In this document: piece after piece, positions 24,998 through 33,545 of the stretch
How positions within the stretch are numbered: the stretch's first letter is position 1
How the letters are laid out: each line of letters starts with the position of its first letter
NCBI RefSeq assembly: GCF_039522365.1
Contig: NZ_BAAADJ010000021.1
Span: 180,383 to 244,382 of the forward strand
Reading direction: 5' to 3'
DNA from: Bacillus carboniphilus
Lineage (GTDB): Bacteria > Bacillota > Bacilli > Bacillales > JC228
Length of the DNA stretch: 64,000 bases
Notes under the pieces: model-generated
What the model was told of the DNA's origin: nothing
Seen by the model: the letters and a program-made list of their open reading frames with translations, nothing else
Databases searched by the model: none
Made by a program: the position numbers and the translations under genes

Positions 24998-25975
24998 ATG
25001 GGGAAATTCTTTGCTGGTAAGTTTGCTCAATATGCCATTGTTATTTTCTTGATGCTCACCTTGAATTTTCTATTGCCAAGGTTGATGCCCGGAAACCCAT
25101 TAGTGTATCTCGCTGGAGAAGATGTTGGGTTTATGTCGAGTGCCGAAAAGGAAGCCATCTTAGATGAGCATGGTCTTAATGACCCAATATGGACACAATA
25201 TATGACTTACGTAAAAAATGTTTTTACTGGTGATTTTGGATTTTCTTATCAGCAAAAAAGACCGATTTCTGAACTACTAATGGAACGATTGCCTTGGACG
25301 ATGCTATTAACTGGACTAGGTTTAATTATTTCTACCATTATTGGTGTCATGTTTGGAGCATTGTCTGCATGGAAAAGAGGAACAAGGACGGATGCAAATC
25401 TTTTAACAGCTTTCATGTTCTTAAGTTCAATGCCATCTTTTTGGATTGGAATGATTCTCGTATCCATTTTTTCTGCACAGCTTGGGTGGTTCCCTGTCTT
25501 TGGTGCTGAAAGTGCATGGTCCAACTTAACAGGCTTTGATAGATTTGTAGATATTATGAAACACTTAGCGTTGCCATTAACGACTTTAGTCCTTATATCT
25601 GTAACGAGCACCTTTATGATCATGAGGTATTCTATGTTGAATGTATTAGGCGAGGATTACATTATGATGGCAAAAGCTAAGGGTGTAAAGGAAAAGGTTA
25701 TTAAATATAAACATGCCATGCGAAATGCACTTTTACCTGTAGCGACTGTTTTTATGCTCAGTTTAGGATTTATGTTAGGTGGAGCTACTGTTATTGAAAC
25801 GGTATTCGCTTATCCGGGTGTAGGAAGATTGATGTTCGAGTCTGTTCTAAGTAGGGATTACCCACTGATACAAGCGACATTTTTAATCATTACTTTTAGC
25901 GTTGTTATTGCAAATTTACTAGCTGATATTATTTATCCACTCTTAGATCCGAAGGTGGGGAAGCATAATGGATAA
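24998..25975 (+). CDS. ABC transporter permease (DppB/OppB type)
   Basis: Inner-membrane permease of 325 residues with six helices and the BPD_transp_1 EAA loop (MMAKAKGVKEKVIKYKHAMRNALLP). The first helix runs into LMPGNPLVYLAG, typical of DppB. I start at the ATG at 24998 because AAGGAGG stands six bases upstream; an in-frame ATG at 24932 lies inside a hairpin. It overlaps the next permease gene by eight bases. Confidence 0.93.
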   Translation: MGKFFAGKFAQYAIVIFLMLTLNFLLPRLMPGNPLVYLAGEDVGFMSSAEKEAILDEHGLNDPIWTQYMTYVKNVFTGDFGFSYQQKRPISELLMERLPWTMLLTGLGLIISTIIGVMFGALSAWKRGTRTDANLLTAFMFLSSMPSFWIGMILVSIFSAQLGWFPVFGAESAWSNLTGFDRFVDIMKHLALPLTTLVLISVTSTFMIMRYSMLNVLGEDYIMMAKAKGVKEKVIKYKHAMRNALLPVATVFMLSLGFMLGGATVIETVFAYPGVGRLMFESVLSRDYPLIQATFLIITFSVVIANLLADIIYPLLDPKVGKHNG

Positions 25976-26825
25976 GCAAAAGCTAAAGCGTTATTGGAGA
26001 ATAATGACCTCAAATAATCTTGGAATGATCGGACTAGGTATATTGGTAGTATTCCTACTCATCGCCATTTTTGCACCAGTCATTGCCCCATTTGATCCTA
26101 CTGAGAGAGTAGGGCAACCATTTATGAAACCGAATGGGGAATTCTTGTTGGGGACCAATGATGTTGGTCAGGACATATTAAGTGAATTATTATACGGAAC
26201 ACGGGTCTCATTATTAATAGGGGTAATTGCTGCACTCATTTCTATTGTTTTGGGCTGTTTAGTTGGGGTTATTGCCGGTTATTACGGTGGAAAAGTAGAT
26301 TCCTTATTGATGAGATTGGTAGATTTAGTACTAGTAATTCCTTTTCTTCCGTTGATGATTTTACTTGCGGCCTTTATTGGACCGAGCTTTTGGAACATTA
26401 TTCTCGTTATTAGTTTAATTTCTTGGGCGAGCCCAGCGAGAGTAGTCCGTTCGCAAGTATTAACTTTAAAAACAAAAGGGTATGTGGAAGCGGCCAAATC
26501 GATAGGAACTGATATTAGAGTGATTTTGTTCCAGCACATTTTACCAGGGGTTATCCCTATCGCGCTCTCTCAATTTGTTTTAGCAGCTAGTCATGCCATC
26601 TTAATTGAGGCATCACTAAGTTTCTTAGGATTAGGAGATCCTTTCACCAAAAGCTGGGGTACGATTTTATATTACGCCCAAGCAAGAGGTGCCTTTTTAA
26701 CAGATGCCTGGGTGTGGTGGATACTCCCGCCAGGTTTACTCATTACTACACTGGTAATTGGGTTTGCTTTTACGGGCTACTCGTTAGAAGAAATATTAAA
26801 TCCACGTTTAAGAAAGGAGAGGTAA
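25968..26825 (+). CDS. ABC transporter permease (DppC/OppC type)
   Basis: Second permease subunit of 285 residues. It has the OppC-type N-terminal extension with one helix, the motif FDPTERVGQPFMKPNG ahead of LLGTNDVGQDI, and the EAA loop (VEAAKSIGTDIRVILFQHILPG). It pairs with the upstream permease to form the translocation path. Start overlaps the stop of the previous gene, indicating translational coupling. Confidence 0.93.
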   Translation: MDKQKLKRYWRIMTSNNLGMIGLGILVVFLLIAIFAPVIAPFDPTERVGQPFMKPNGEFLLGTNDVGQDILSELLYGTRVSLLIGVIAALISIVLGCLVGVIAGYYGGKVDSLLMRLVDLVLVIPFLPLMILLAAFIGPSFWNIILVISLISWASPARVVRSQVLTLKTKGYVEAAKSIGTDIRVILFQHILPGVIPIALSQFVLAASHAILIEASLSFLGLGDPFTKSWGTILYYAQARGAFLTDAWVWWILPPGLLITTLVIGFAFTGYSLEEILNPRLRKER

Positions 26826-26829
26826 AGAG

Positions 26830-27798
26830 ATGGGAACTGTATTATCAGTAGAAAAACTATCAACCTATTTTAAAACAGATAAAGGAATTGCCAAAGCTGT
26901 GGAAGACGTCTCCTTTACTGTAAACGAGGGTGAAATGCTTGGGTTGATTGGGGAATCAGGTTGTGGCAAAACAACCGTAGCCCAATCCATCTTACGGTTA
27001 ATTGAGTATCCGGGTAAAGTAGTTAAAGGAAGTGTGCACCTGAACGGTAAAGATCTTCTTAAGGCATCTAATTCAGAATTATCTAAGTTAAGATGGAAGG
27101 ATATATCCGTCATCCCTCAAAGTGCAATGAACGCTTTAAACCCAATCTATACAATTGGGGATCAAATAATAGAAGCCATCTTACTCCATGAAGATGTAAC
27201 GAAAAAAGAAGCTATTAAACGTACCAAAAACTTACTTGAGATGGTAGGTATCGATGGTGATAGATGGAAGAGCTACCCACATGAATTTAGTGGTGGGATG
27301 AAACAGAGGGTTGCAATTGCTATGGCATTAGCTTGTAATCCAAAGGTCATTATATCTGATGAGTCCACGACTGGACTAGATGTCCTAACCCAGGCTCAAG
27401 TTATTGCTTTATTAAAAGACCTTCAAAGGAAAATGAATTTAGCCGTTATTATTATTTCACATGATTTACCGATGGTGACAGCCATATGCGATCGAATTGC
27501 CATTATGTATGCGGGAAAAATTGTTGAGTGGGCAAATACAGATCAAATACTAAAAGATGCAAGACATCCTTATGCTAAAGCATTGTTAAATGCGACTCCT
27601 GATTTATCGGATATTGGTAGAAAAGTACAATCAATCCCGGGGAGTGTACCCAACTTAGTAAATCCTCCTAAAGGGTGTAGATTTCACTCAAGATGCCCTT
27701 ATGTGATGGAGAGCTGCTCGCAAATAGTACCTGAGTTATTAGAAGTTAGCCCTGGCCATTATACTGCCTGCTTACTGGAGGAGATTCGTCATGGATAA
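26830..27798 (+). CDS. ABC transporter ATP-binding protein (DppD/OppD type)
   Basis: ATPase of 322 residues with Walker A GESGCGKTTV, signature SGGMKQRVAIA, Walker B VIISDESTTGLD and the switch His in ISHD. The Asp of Walker B is followed by Ser instead of the usual Glu-Pro (DEST), which keeps the catalytic Glu. The C-terminal oligopeptide-transporter extension has the cysteine pattern GCRFHSRCPYVMESC and a further Cys, probably an iron-sulphur or zinc site as in DppD. RBS AAAGGAGAGG lies seven bases upstream. Confidence 0.93.
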   Translation: MGTVLSVEKLSTYFKTDKGIAKAVEDVSFTVNEGEMLGLIGESGCGKTTVAQSILRLIEYPGKVVKGSVHLNGKDLLKASNSELSKLRWKDISVIPQSAMNALNPIYTIGDQIIEAILLHEDVTKKEAIKRTKNLLEMVGIDGDRWKSYPHEFSGGMKQRVAIAMALACNPKVIISDESTTGLDVLTQAQVIALLKDLQRKMNLAVIIISHDLPMVTAICDRIAIMYAGKIVEWANTDQILKDARHPYAKALLNATPDLSDIGRKVQSIPGSVPNLVNPPKGCRFHSRCPYVMESCSQIVPELLEVSPGHYTACLLEEIRHG

Positions 27799-28795
27799 AC
27801 AGGTATTAGTCAAAATTAAGAATTTGAAAAAACAATTTATTAAAAAGACTGGACCTTTTTTTAATCGAAAGGTTCAAGAGGTATATGCCGTAAATAATGT
27901 AAACCTTGAAATTATGAAAGGTGAAATATTAGGGATTATTGGTGAAAGTGGATGCGGAAAAACGACTACTGCAAGAATGTTAATGAGGTTAATGAAAGAA
28001 ACAAGTGGTGAAATTTGGTTTGAAGATCAAGATCTTTGCCAATTATCAGAGTCCCAGACAAGGAAAGTACGGAAAAAAATGCAAATGATTTTTCAGGATC
28101 CTTACGATACGTTGAATCCTGGTATGCGAATCTTAGATATTTTAATGGAACCACTTAATGCTCATGAAAAAGAGGTGTCTTACCAACAAAGAATAGAAAA
28201 AGTAAAGCAAACGATAGAATCAATTGACTTAAAACCAGCTGAAGATTTTATGTATCGGTATCCACACCAATTGAGTGGTGGACAAAGACAAAGGATAGCC
28301 ATCGCCCGGGCGGTTATATTAGAGCCTCTATTTATCGCAGCCGATGAGCCAACTTCTATGTTAGATGTGTCCGTGCGTGCGGGAATTTTAAACTTACTAC
28401 TAGAATTAAGAAAAAAGATGGGGCTAACGATGATGTTTATCACTCACGATTTATCAACTGCTAGCTATATGTGTGATAGAATTGCAGTTATGTATCAGGG
28501 AAGAATTGTAGAAAGTGGACCTACAAAGAAAATTATACAATCTCCAACTCATCCATATACGAAGGCACTAGTGTCTGTTGTGAAGGATTTAAACTATTTT
28601 ATTGCGAACCGTGAAAACATTATCCTCGATGGAGAGGTAGATGCCACCCGAAAACAAGTCGGCTGTCCATTTGTATCAAGATGTCCACATCAAGAAAGTA
28701 AGTGCCATACGGTTGAGCCAAAACTCGAGTCTCTTGGCCAAGGTCATCTTGTTTCATGTCATTGTCATTCTGATATAATGGAAAAAACATCATAG
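27791..28795 (+). CDS. ABC transporter ATP-binding protein (DppF/OppF type)
   Basis: Second ATPase of 334 residues, overlapping the preceding gene by eight bases. Walker A is GESGCGKTTT, the signature LSGGQRQRIAIA, Walker B LFIAADEPTS. The C-terminal extension carries GCPFVSRCPHQESKC and a late HCHS, again the oligopeptide-transporter cysteine motif. Together with the other ATPase it powers the transporter. The following small reductase-like gene starts 18 bases later. Confidence 0.93.
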   Translation: MDKQVLVKIKNLKKQFIKKTGPFFNRKVQEVYAVNNVNLEIMKGEILGIIGESGCGKTTTARMLMRLMKETSGEIWFEDQDLCQLSESQTRKVRKKMQMIFQDPYDTLNPGMRILDILMEPLNAHEKEVSYQQRIEKVKQTIESIDLKPAEDFMYRYPHQLSGGQRQRIAIARAVILEPLFIAADEPTSMLDVSVRAGILNLLLELRKKMGLTMMFITHDLSTASYMCDRIAVMYQGRIVESGPTKKIIQSPTHPYTKALVSVVKDLNYFIANRENIILDGEVDATRKQVGCPFVSRCPHQESKCHTVEPKLESLGQGHLVSCHCHSDIMEKTS

Positions 28796-28812
28796 ATTAA
28801 GGAGACAAGGTA

Positions 28813-29439
28813 ATGGAAGAAGTAAAAAAGATTAAGATTGCTGTAAATGGTGGGATTAGCTTTGGAGCGAAGCTAAATGCTAAACAAATGATTACTATAG
28901 CAAAATATATGAACGAAGAGGATGAACTAGAGCTAACGACCTTCCAACAGCTATATTTAGAAATACCAGAGGATCAAAAAGATGAGATTATTAGAGAACT
29001 AGAAGGTGTTGGCTTAAGGTGTTATCCTGTTGGAAATTATGTTAAGAGTCTACGCACCTGCAACTTTTGTAAAGGGGAAGAAGCAGAAGGAATGCCTGTG
29101 GCAAAAGAATTAAACGAACGGGTAGCCGGAAAGGACGTCCCCTTTACTTTAAAAATCGCATACACAGGTTGTCCAATAGGCTGTGGGGAACCTTTAATAA
29201 ATGATATCGGTGTAATGAAGATTAAAGACGGATTCAATTTATACGCAGGTGGTAAATCCAAAGGAAAAGATGCACAAGTGGGCACATTATTATTTGAAAA
29301 TTTAGAACCACATGACCTTTATCAAAAAGTTGAGAAGCTAATAGACCTATACGCAGCGAACGGAAAGAAGAGAGAAACGGTACTTAAGTTTATTAACAGG
29401 TTTGGTAAAGATCAGATTTTAGAACAATTAAGCCAATAA
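28813..29439 (+). CDS. small nitrite/sulfite-reductase-like siroheme/4Fe-4S protein
   Basis: A 208-residue protein with one ferredoxin-like half-domain (IKIAVNGGISFGAKLNAKQM) and one siroheme/4Fe-4S half-domain. Four cysteines are present: C83 and C86 (RTCNFCKG) and C120 and C124 (TGCPIGCGEPLINDIGV). The second pair matches the NGCPxxC of nitrite/sulfite reductases; the first pair is CX2C instead of the usual CX5C or CX6C. The size matches the small sulfite-reductase-like proteins found mainly in anaerobes and methanogens. RBS AAGGAG precedes the ATG. As last gene of the transporter operon it may reduce an imported compound, or act in siroheme-type redox chemistry; the substrate is unknown. 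Confidence 0.82.
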   Translation: MEEVKKIKIAVNGGISFGAKLNAKQMITIAKYMNEEDELELTTFQQLYLEIPEDQKDEIIRELEGVGLRCYPVGNYVKSLRTCNFCKGEEAEGMPVAKELNERVAGKDVPFTLKIAYTGCPIGCGEPLINDIGVMKIKDGFNLYAGGKSKGKDAQVGTLLFENLEPHDLYQKVEKLIDLYAANGKKRETVLKFINRFGKDQILEQLSQ

Positions 29440-29512
29440 TATAGGCTTGTAAGGGTTTTTATTTGAAAAAATTGGATATATCATTTATTTTTAATTTATT
29501 GAGAAAAAATGT

Positions 29513-29542
29513 TTGACATACCCTACTGGGGTATCATATAGT
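29513..29542 (+). promoter_or_regulatory. promoter of csoR-copZ-copA operon
   Basis: TTGACA at 29513-29518 and TATAGT at 29537-29542 are 18 bases apart. The CsoR box fills the spacer. Confidence 0.85.
29518..29534 (+). promoter_or_regulatory. CsoR operator
   Basis: ATACCCTACTGGGGTAT is an inverted repeat almost identical to the CsoR boxes of Bacillus copZA promoters. It lies between the -35 and -10 hexamers, so apo-CsoR would block polymerase and Cu(I) would relieve it. Confidence 0.92.
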
Positions 29543-29562
29543 GTAATCAAGGAGGTGCTGCA

Positions 29563-29910
29563 ATGGCGGTTAACCCACCGAATGACAATATTGTTCCAAT
29601 TGATGATAGTTGCTGTTCTACAACTAGCGAGAGAAAAAGCCATCATTCAGATAAAGTAAAAAGTAATCTTGTTTCTAGATTAAATCGAATTGAAGGTCAG
29701 ATTCGTGGTATTAAAGGTTTAATTGAGAAAGATACCTATTGTGATGATGTCATTACACAAATCTCTGCCACCCAATCGGCTCTCAATAGTGTAGCTAAAA
29801 TTTTACTTGATGGGCACCTTAGAAGTTGTGTAGTTGAACGTATTCAGGATGGAGATGACGAGGTTCTAGATGAACTACTTACGACCATCCATAAATTGAT
29901 GAAAAAATAG
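29563..29910 (+). CDS. csoR: copper-sensing repressor CsoR
   Basis: DUF156 helical repressor of 115 residues. The Cu(I) fingerprint is complete: C60 (DTYC), H85 and C89 (LDGHLRSC). The N-terminus is about 30 residues longer than in minimal CsoR and contains DDSCCSTT and KSHH, which may add metal contacts. RBS AAGGAGG precedes the ATG. It is the first gene of a copper operon with a perfect operator in its promoter, so autoregulation and Cu(I) induction are expected from the family. Confidence 0.95.
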   Translation: MAVNPPNDNIVPIDDSCCSTTSERKSHHSDKVKSNLVSRLNRIEGQIRGIKGLIEKDTYCDDVITQISATQSALNSVAKILLDGHLRSCVVERIQDGDDEVLDELLTTIHKLMKK

Positions 29911-29921
29911 GAGTGACGATA

Positions 29922-30128
29922 ATGGAAAAAGTAACACTAAACGTACAAGGAATGTCTTGTGGACATTGTGTGAAAGCAATTGAAGGAAGCGTTGGCGAAA
30001 TGGCTGGAGTGAAAGAGGTTAAAGTATCTCTTGAAGACGCTACAGTTGATGTGGAATTTAACCCAAGTGAAGTTTCTTTAGATGCAATTAAGGAAACGAT
30101 TGATGAAGAAGGATACGAAGTCCAATAA
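29922..30128 (+). CDS. copZ: copper chaperone CopZ
   Basis: Cytosolic Cu(I) chaperone of 68 residues with the HMA fold. The metal-binding motif GMSCGHC gives C13 and C16, and the last strand reads DEEGYEV as usual. I start at the ATG at 29922, nine bases after TAGGAG; an upstream GTG at 29913 overlaps the RBS. It lies 11 bases after csoR and delivers Cu(I) to CopA and CsoR. Confidence 0.96.
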   Translation: MEKVTLNVQGMSCGHCVKAIEGSVGEMAGVKEVKVSLEDATVDVEFNPSEVSLDAIKETIDEEGYEVQ

Positions 30129-30143
30129 ATAATAAGGAGAAAC

Positions 30144-30168
30144 CGTGCTGTTTAGCACGCTTTCTTTT
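30144..30168 (+). terminator. leaky intrinsic terminator between copZ and copA
   Basis: CGTGCT at 30144-30149 pairs with AGCACG at 30154-30159 over GTTT, followed by CTTTCTTTT. The stem is short, so partial read-through is expected, giving more copZ than copA mRNA. Confidence 0.65.
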
Positions 30169-30177
30169 GAAATAAAA

Positions 30178-30196
30178 TATACCCCATATAGGTATA
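30178..30196 (+). promoter_or_regulatory. second CsoR-type operator, upstream of copA
   Basis: TATACC at 30178-30183 and GGTATA at 30191-30196 form an inverted repeat (TATACCCC ... TAGGTATA). It lies shortly after TTGAAA at 30167, mirroring the layout of the main csoR promoter, which suggests a second copper-regulated promoter for copA. Confidence 0.65.
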
Positions 30197-30210
30197 AGGA
30201 GTTTTTGATC

Positions 30211-32631
30211 ATGAGCGAAAAATTACAGGAATCCAATTTTCAAATTACAGGCATGACCTGTGCTGCATGTGCCACTAGAATTGAAAAGGGCTTGAAAAAG
30301 GTCGAGGGTGTTCAAGAAGCTAATGTTAATTTAGCTTTAGAAAAGGCATCCATTAAGTTTGATAAAGGTGCTACTAATAACCAAGCACTGCAACAGAAAA
30401 TAAGAGACCTTGGCTACGACGTTGTAACAGAAAAGGTCGAACTAGATATTACGGGTATGACCTGTGCCGCTTGTTCAGCAAGGATTGAAAGAGGTTTAAA
30501 TAAGATGGATGGGATCACTCAAGCCTCCATCAATTTAGCATTAGAAAGAGGGTCTGTTGAGTATAATCCATCTACTATTACACCTACAGACATTATTCAA
30601 AAAGTAGAGAAGCTCGGTTATGGAGCCGTCATCAAAGCTGATGAAAATGAGAAAGAGGCAGTAGATCATCGTCAAAAAGAAATAGAAAAGCAAAAAGGGA
30701 AGTTCATATTCTCTGTGATTTTATCACTCCCATTATTATGGGCGATGGTAAGTCACTTTGAATTTACATCTTTTATTTATCTGCCGGAAATGTTTATGAA
30801 TCCGTGGGTGCAGCTTGCCTTGGCAACGCCAGTTCAGTTTATTATTGGTAAGCAATTTTATGTTGGGGCTTACAAGGCGCTAAAAAATGGTAGTGCCAAC
30901 ATGGATGTACTAGTAGCTTTAGGTACTTCAGCAGCTTACTTCTACAGTTTATATTTAACGTTTGCTTCAATTGGTTCTAATGAGCACATGGTTGAGTTGT
31001 ACTATGAAACAAGTGCGATTTTAATCACACTCATTATATTAGGTAAGTTATTTGAAGCAAATGCAAAAGGAAGATCCTCTGAAGCGATTAAAAAGCTAAT
31101 GGGCCTTCAAGCCAAAACGGCAACAGTACTTCGTAATGGGGAAGAATTAGAGCTGCCGTTGGAGGAGGTAGTTGTCGGTGATGTCCTTTTTGTCAAACCA
31201 GGTGAAAAAGTACCTGTTGACGGTGAGATTTTAGAAGGTCAATCCGCTCTTGATGAGTCTATGCTTACAGGAGAAAGTGTTCCGGTTGATAAAACAGTAG
31301 GGGATGCAGTTATAGGGTCGACTATTAACAAAAATGGTTTCTTGAAGATTCAAGCAACAAAAGTAGGTAGAGATACAGCATTAGCTCAAATTATTAAAGT
31401 AGTGGAAGAGGCCCAAGGTTCAAAGGCTCCGATTCAACGACTAGCAGATAAAATTTCTGGAATCTTTGTCCCGATTGTAGTAGGTATTGCGGTTATTACT
31501 TTCTTAGTTTGGTATTTCGCGGTAGAGCCAGGTAACTTTGCGGAAGCTCTGGAAAAAAGTATTGCTGTATTAGTTATTGCGTGTCCGTGTGCGCTTGGGC
31601 TGGCTACCCCGACATCTATTATGGCTGGATCTGGCAGGGCTGCAGAATTTGGAATTCTCTTTAAAGGTGGAGAGCATTTAGAACAAACCCATCAGATTAC
31701 CACGGTTATATTAGATAAAACAGGGACAGTTACAAATGGAACACCTGTATTAACAGATGTAAAAGTAGAGGAACATCTTACGGAAGAAGAGTTTTTGACA
31801 TTAGTAGGGACTGCTGAGAAACAATCTGAGCATCCACTGGCACAAGCAATTGTCCAAGGAATTAAAGAAAAAGGTATCAGTCTTCAAAAATCATCACAGT
31901 TTGAAGCAATCCCTGGATTTGGGATTCAAGCTGTGATTCAAGAAAAGTCAGTCCTTATTGGTACACGTAAGCTGATGAATAAACATGGAATTGAAATAGA
32001 TCATGTGGAAAGCAAAATGGATGACCTTGAACGTCAAGGGAAAACAGCCATGTTAGTTGGTATTGATGGTCAATTTGCAGGATTAATTGCTGTTGCGGAT
32101 ACCATTAAGGAAACTTCCGAAAAGGCAATAAAGCGCTTGAAAGATATGGGTCTTGAAGTGTTTATGATTACTGGAGATAACCAAAGAACAGCTGATTCCA
32201 TAGCGAAACAAGTTGGAATTGAAAACGTAATTGCAGAGGTACTACCGGAAGGAAAAGCAGATGAAGTGAAAAAACTTCAGGAGCAAGGAAAGAAAGTGGC
32301 AATGGTTGGAGATGGGATAAACGATGCCCCAGCACTTGCCATTGCAGATATCGGTATGGCTATTGGTACAGGAACAGATGTGGCAATGGAAGCTGCTGAC
32401 ATCACACTAATCCGCGGGGATCTAAACAGTATTGCTGATGCCATTTATATGAGTAAAATGACCATCCGCAATATCAAGCAGAACCTGTTCTGGGCATTTG
32501 GATATAACACGCTTGGCATTCCAGTTGCAGCTCTAGGCTTTTTAGCACCATGGCTAGCAGGAGCAGCAATGGCCTTTAGTTCTGTCTCTGTCGTATTAAA
32601 TGCACTTCGATTGCAACGCGTTAAACTTTAA
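30211..32631 (+). CDS. copA: Cu(I)-exporting P1B-type ATPase CopA
   Basis: Copper efflux ATPase of 806 residues. Two N-terminal HMA domains each carry GMTCAAC (near residues 14-20 and 85-91). The transmembrane metal site is ACPCALG, the phosphorylation motif ILDKTGTVT, the actuator loop [10 protein letters not shown], the ATP-site Ser-Glu-His-Pro (QSEHPLA) and the hinge [12 protein letters not shown]; the last membrane helices hold YNTLGIP and MAFSSVSVV, giving a P1B-1 Cu(I) transporter. The frame is open upstream, but a hairpin and operator lie there and AAGGAG precedes the ATG at 30211. It is followed after 15 bases by the secreted twin-HxHP gene. Confidence 0.97.
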   Translation: MSEKLQESNFQITGMTCAACATRIEKGLKKVEGVQEANVNLALEKASIKFDKGATNNQALQQKIRDLGYDVVTEKVELDITGMTCAACSARIERGLNKMDGITQASINLALERGSVEYNPSTITPTDIIQKVEKLGYGAVIKADENEKEAVDHRQKEIEKQKGKFIFSVILSLPLLWAMVSHFEFTSFIYLPEMFMNPWVQLALATPVQFIIGKQFYVGAYKALKNGSANMDVLVALGTSAAYFYSLYLTFASIGSNEHMVELYYETSAILITLIILGKLFEANAKGRSSEAIKKLMGLQAKTATVLRNGEELELPLEEVVVGDVLFVKPGEKVPVDGEILEGQSALDESMLTGESVPVDKTVGDAVIGSTINKNGFLKIQATKVGRDTALAQIIKVVEEAQGSKAPIQRLADKISGIFVPIVVGIAVITFLVWYFAVEPGNFAEALEKSIAVLVIACPCALGLATPTSIMAGSGRAAEFGILFKGGEHLEQTHQITTVILDKTGTVTNGTPVLTDVKVEEHLTEEEFLTLVGTAEKQSEHPLAQAIVQGIKEKGISLQKSSQFEAIPGFGIQAVIQEKSVLIGTRKLMNKHGIEIDHVESKMDDLERQGKTAMLVGIDGQFAGLIAVADTIKETSEKAIKRLKDMGLEVFMITGDNQRTADSIAKQVGIENVIAEVLPEGKADEVKKLQEQGKKVAMVGDGINDAPALAIADIGMAIGTGTDVAMEAADITLIRGDLNSIADAIYMSKMTIRNIKQNLFWAFGYNTLGIPVAALGFLAPWLAGAAMAFSSVSVVLNALRLQRVKL

Positions 32632-32646
32632 TGGAGGCTACAGACT

Positions 32647-33501
32647 ATGAAAAAATGGGCGATTTCAGCTGTTGTATATTTATTAGTTGTTATAGGTGGC
32701 TATTTAGCTTATGATGCACTGGCGAGCGGGAACGAAGAAGTCTCAACTGATGGTCATTCTACTGGCCATCAGGAAGAAATAAATGGGGAAGAGAACGAAC
32801 CAAAAGATGAACATGGTGATGATCACGGTGAGCACAGTGATACTGACACAACCAACCTAGACAGTGAGGTTACCGTTCATTTAAATGGAGCTGAAGGGAA
32901 GATTAACCTCTCCTTAGTAGATACAGAAGGCAATGCGGTCGAGGATTTGGAAGTGAATCATGAGAAATTACTACATCTGATTGTGGTTAGTGAAGACTTA
33001 GAAACCTATGTTCATTTACATCCTGACGAAGTTTCGCCAGGTACATTTGAAACAAAGCATGATCTTCCTGAGGGTGAATACAAAGCTTTTGTTGATATAA
33101 AACCGAAAAAACTCGCTTATCATGTTGGTGCAATCCCGTTTACAATAGGTGAAGAGCACGGTGAACATGGTCATGGTAATGAATTAGAAGCTGATACGGA
33201 TTTTACAAAAATAGTGGATAATCATACGGTGACTATGGAACCGACATCTTTAAAATCCGGTGAAGAAATCACATTACAGTTCGATTTAAATGGTGATACA
33301 CCAGAACCTTACTTGGGAGCGCTAGGACATGTCGTGATTTTAGATGAGATGGGTGAGGAGTATATTCATGTACATCCATTAGAAGGCGATGAGCCTGTCT
33401 TTGCAACTAGCTTTCGAAACCCTGGGATTTATAAAATCTGGGCAGAATTTCAATTTAATGGGAAAGTGTTTGTATTCCCATATATCGTAGAAATCCAATA
33501 A
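32647..33501 (+). CDS. twin HxHP-motif protein, copy 3 (exported, His-rich; copA operon)
   Basis: Third member of the uncharacterised family at 7793 and 12817, here with an N-terminal membrane/signal helix (WAISAVVYLLVVIGGYLAY). A His/Asp/Glu-rich stretch follows (about 35-75, including GHSTGHQ and DEHGDDHGEH). The two domains keep NHEKLLHLIVVSEDL with VHLHP and PYLGALGHVV with IHVHP; a second His cluster (EEHGEHGHGNE) separates them. As the last gene of the CsoR-controlled operon, 15 bases after copA, it should be copper-induced and sit outside the membrane, where it may bind exported copper. That role is inference; family kinship is clear. Confidence 0.85.
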   Translation: MKKWAISAVVYLLVVIGGYLAYDALASGNEEVSTDGHSTGHQEEINGEENEPKDEHGDDHGEHSDTDTTNLDSEVTVHLNGAEGKINLSLVDTEGNAVEDLEVNHEKLLHLIVVSEDLETYVHLHPDEVSPGTFETKHDLPEGEYKAFVDIKPKKLAYHVGAIPFTIGEEHGEHGHGNELEADTDFTKIVDNHTVTMEPTSLKSGEEITLQFDLNGDTPEPYLGALGHVVILDEMGEEYIHVHPLEGDEPVFATSFRNPGIYKIWAEFQFNGKVFVFPYIVEIQ

Positions 33502-33513
33502 ATACAGAAAGAA

Positions 33514-33545
33514 AAGACCAACATGATTACGTTCATGTTGGTCTT
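33514..33545. terminator. bidirectional terminator, copper operon/carboxypeptidase
   Basis: AAGACCAACATGA at 33514-33526 pairs perfectly with TCATGTTGGTCTT at 33533-33545 over TTACGT. It lies between the converging ends of the copper operon and the carboxypeptidase, and overlaps the stop codon of the latter. Confidence 0.85.
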
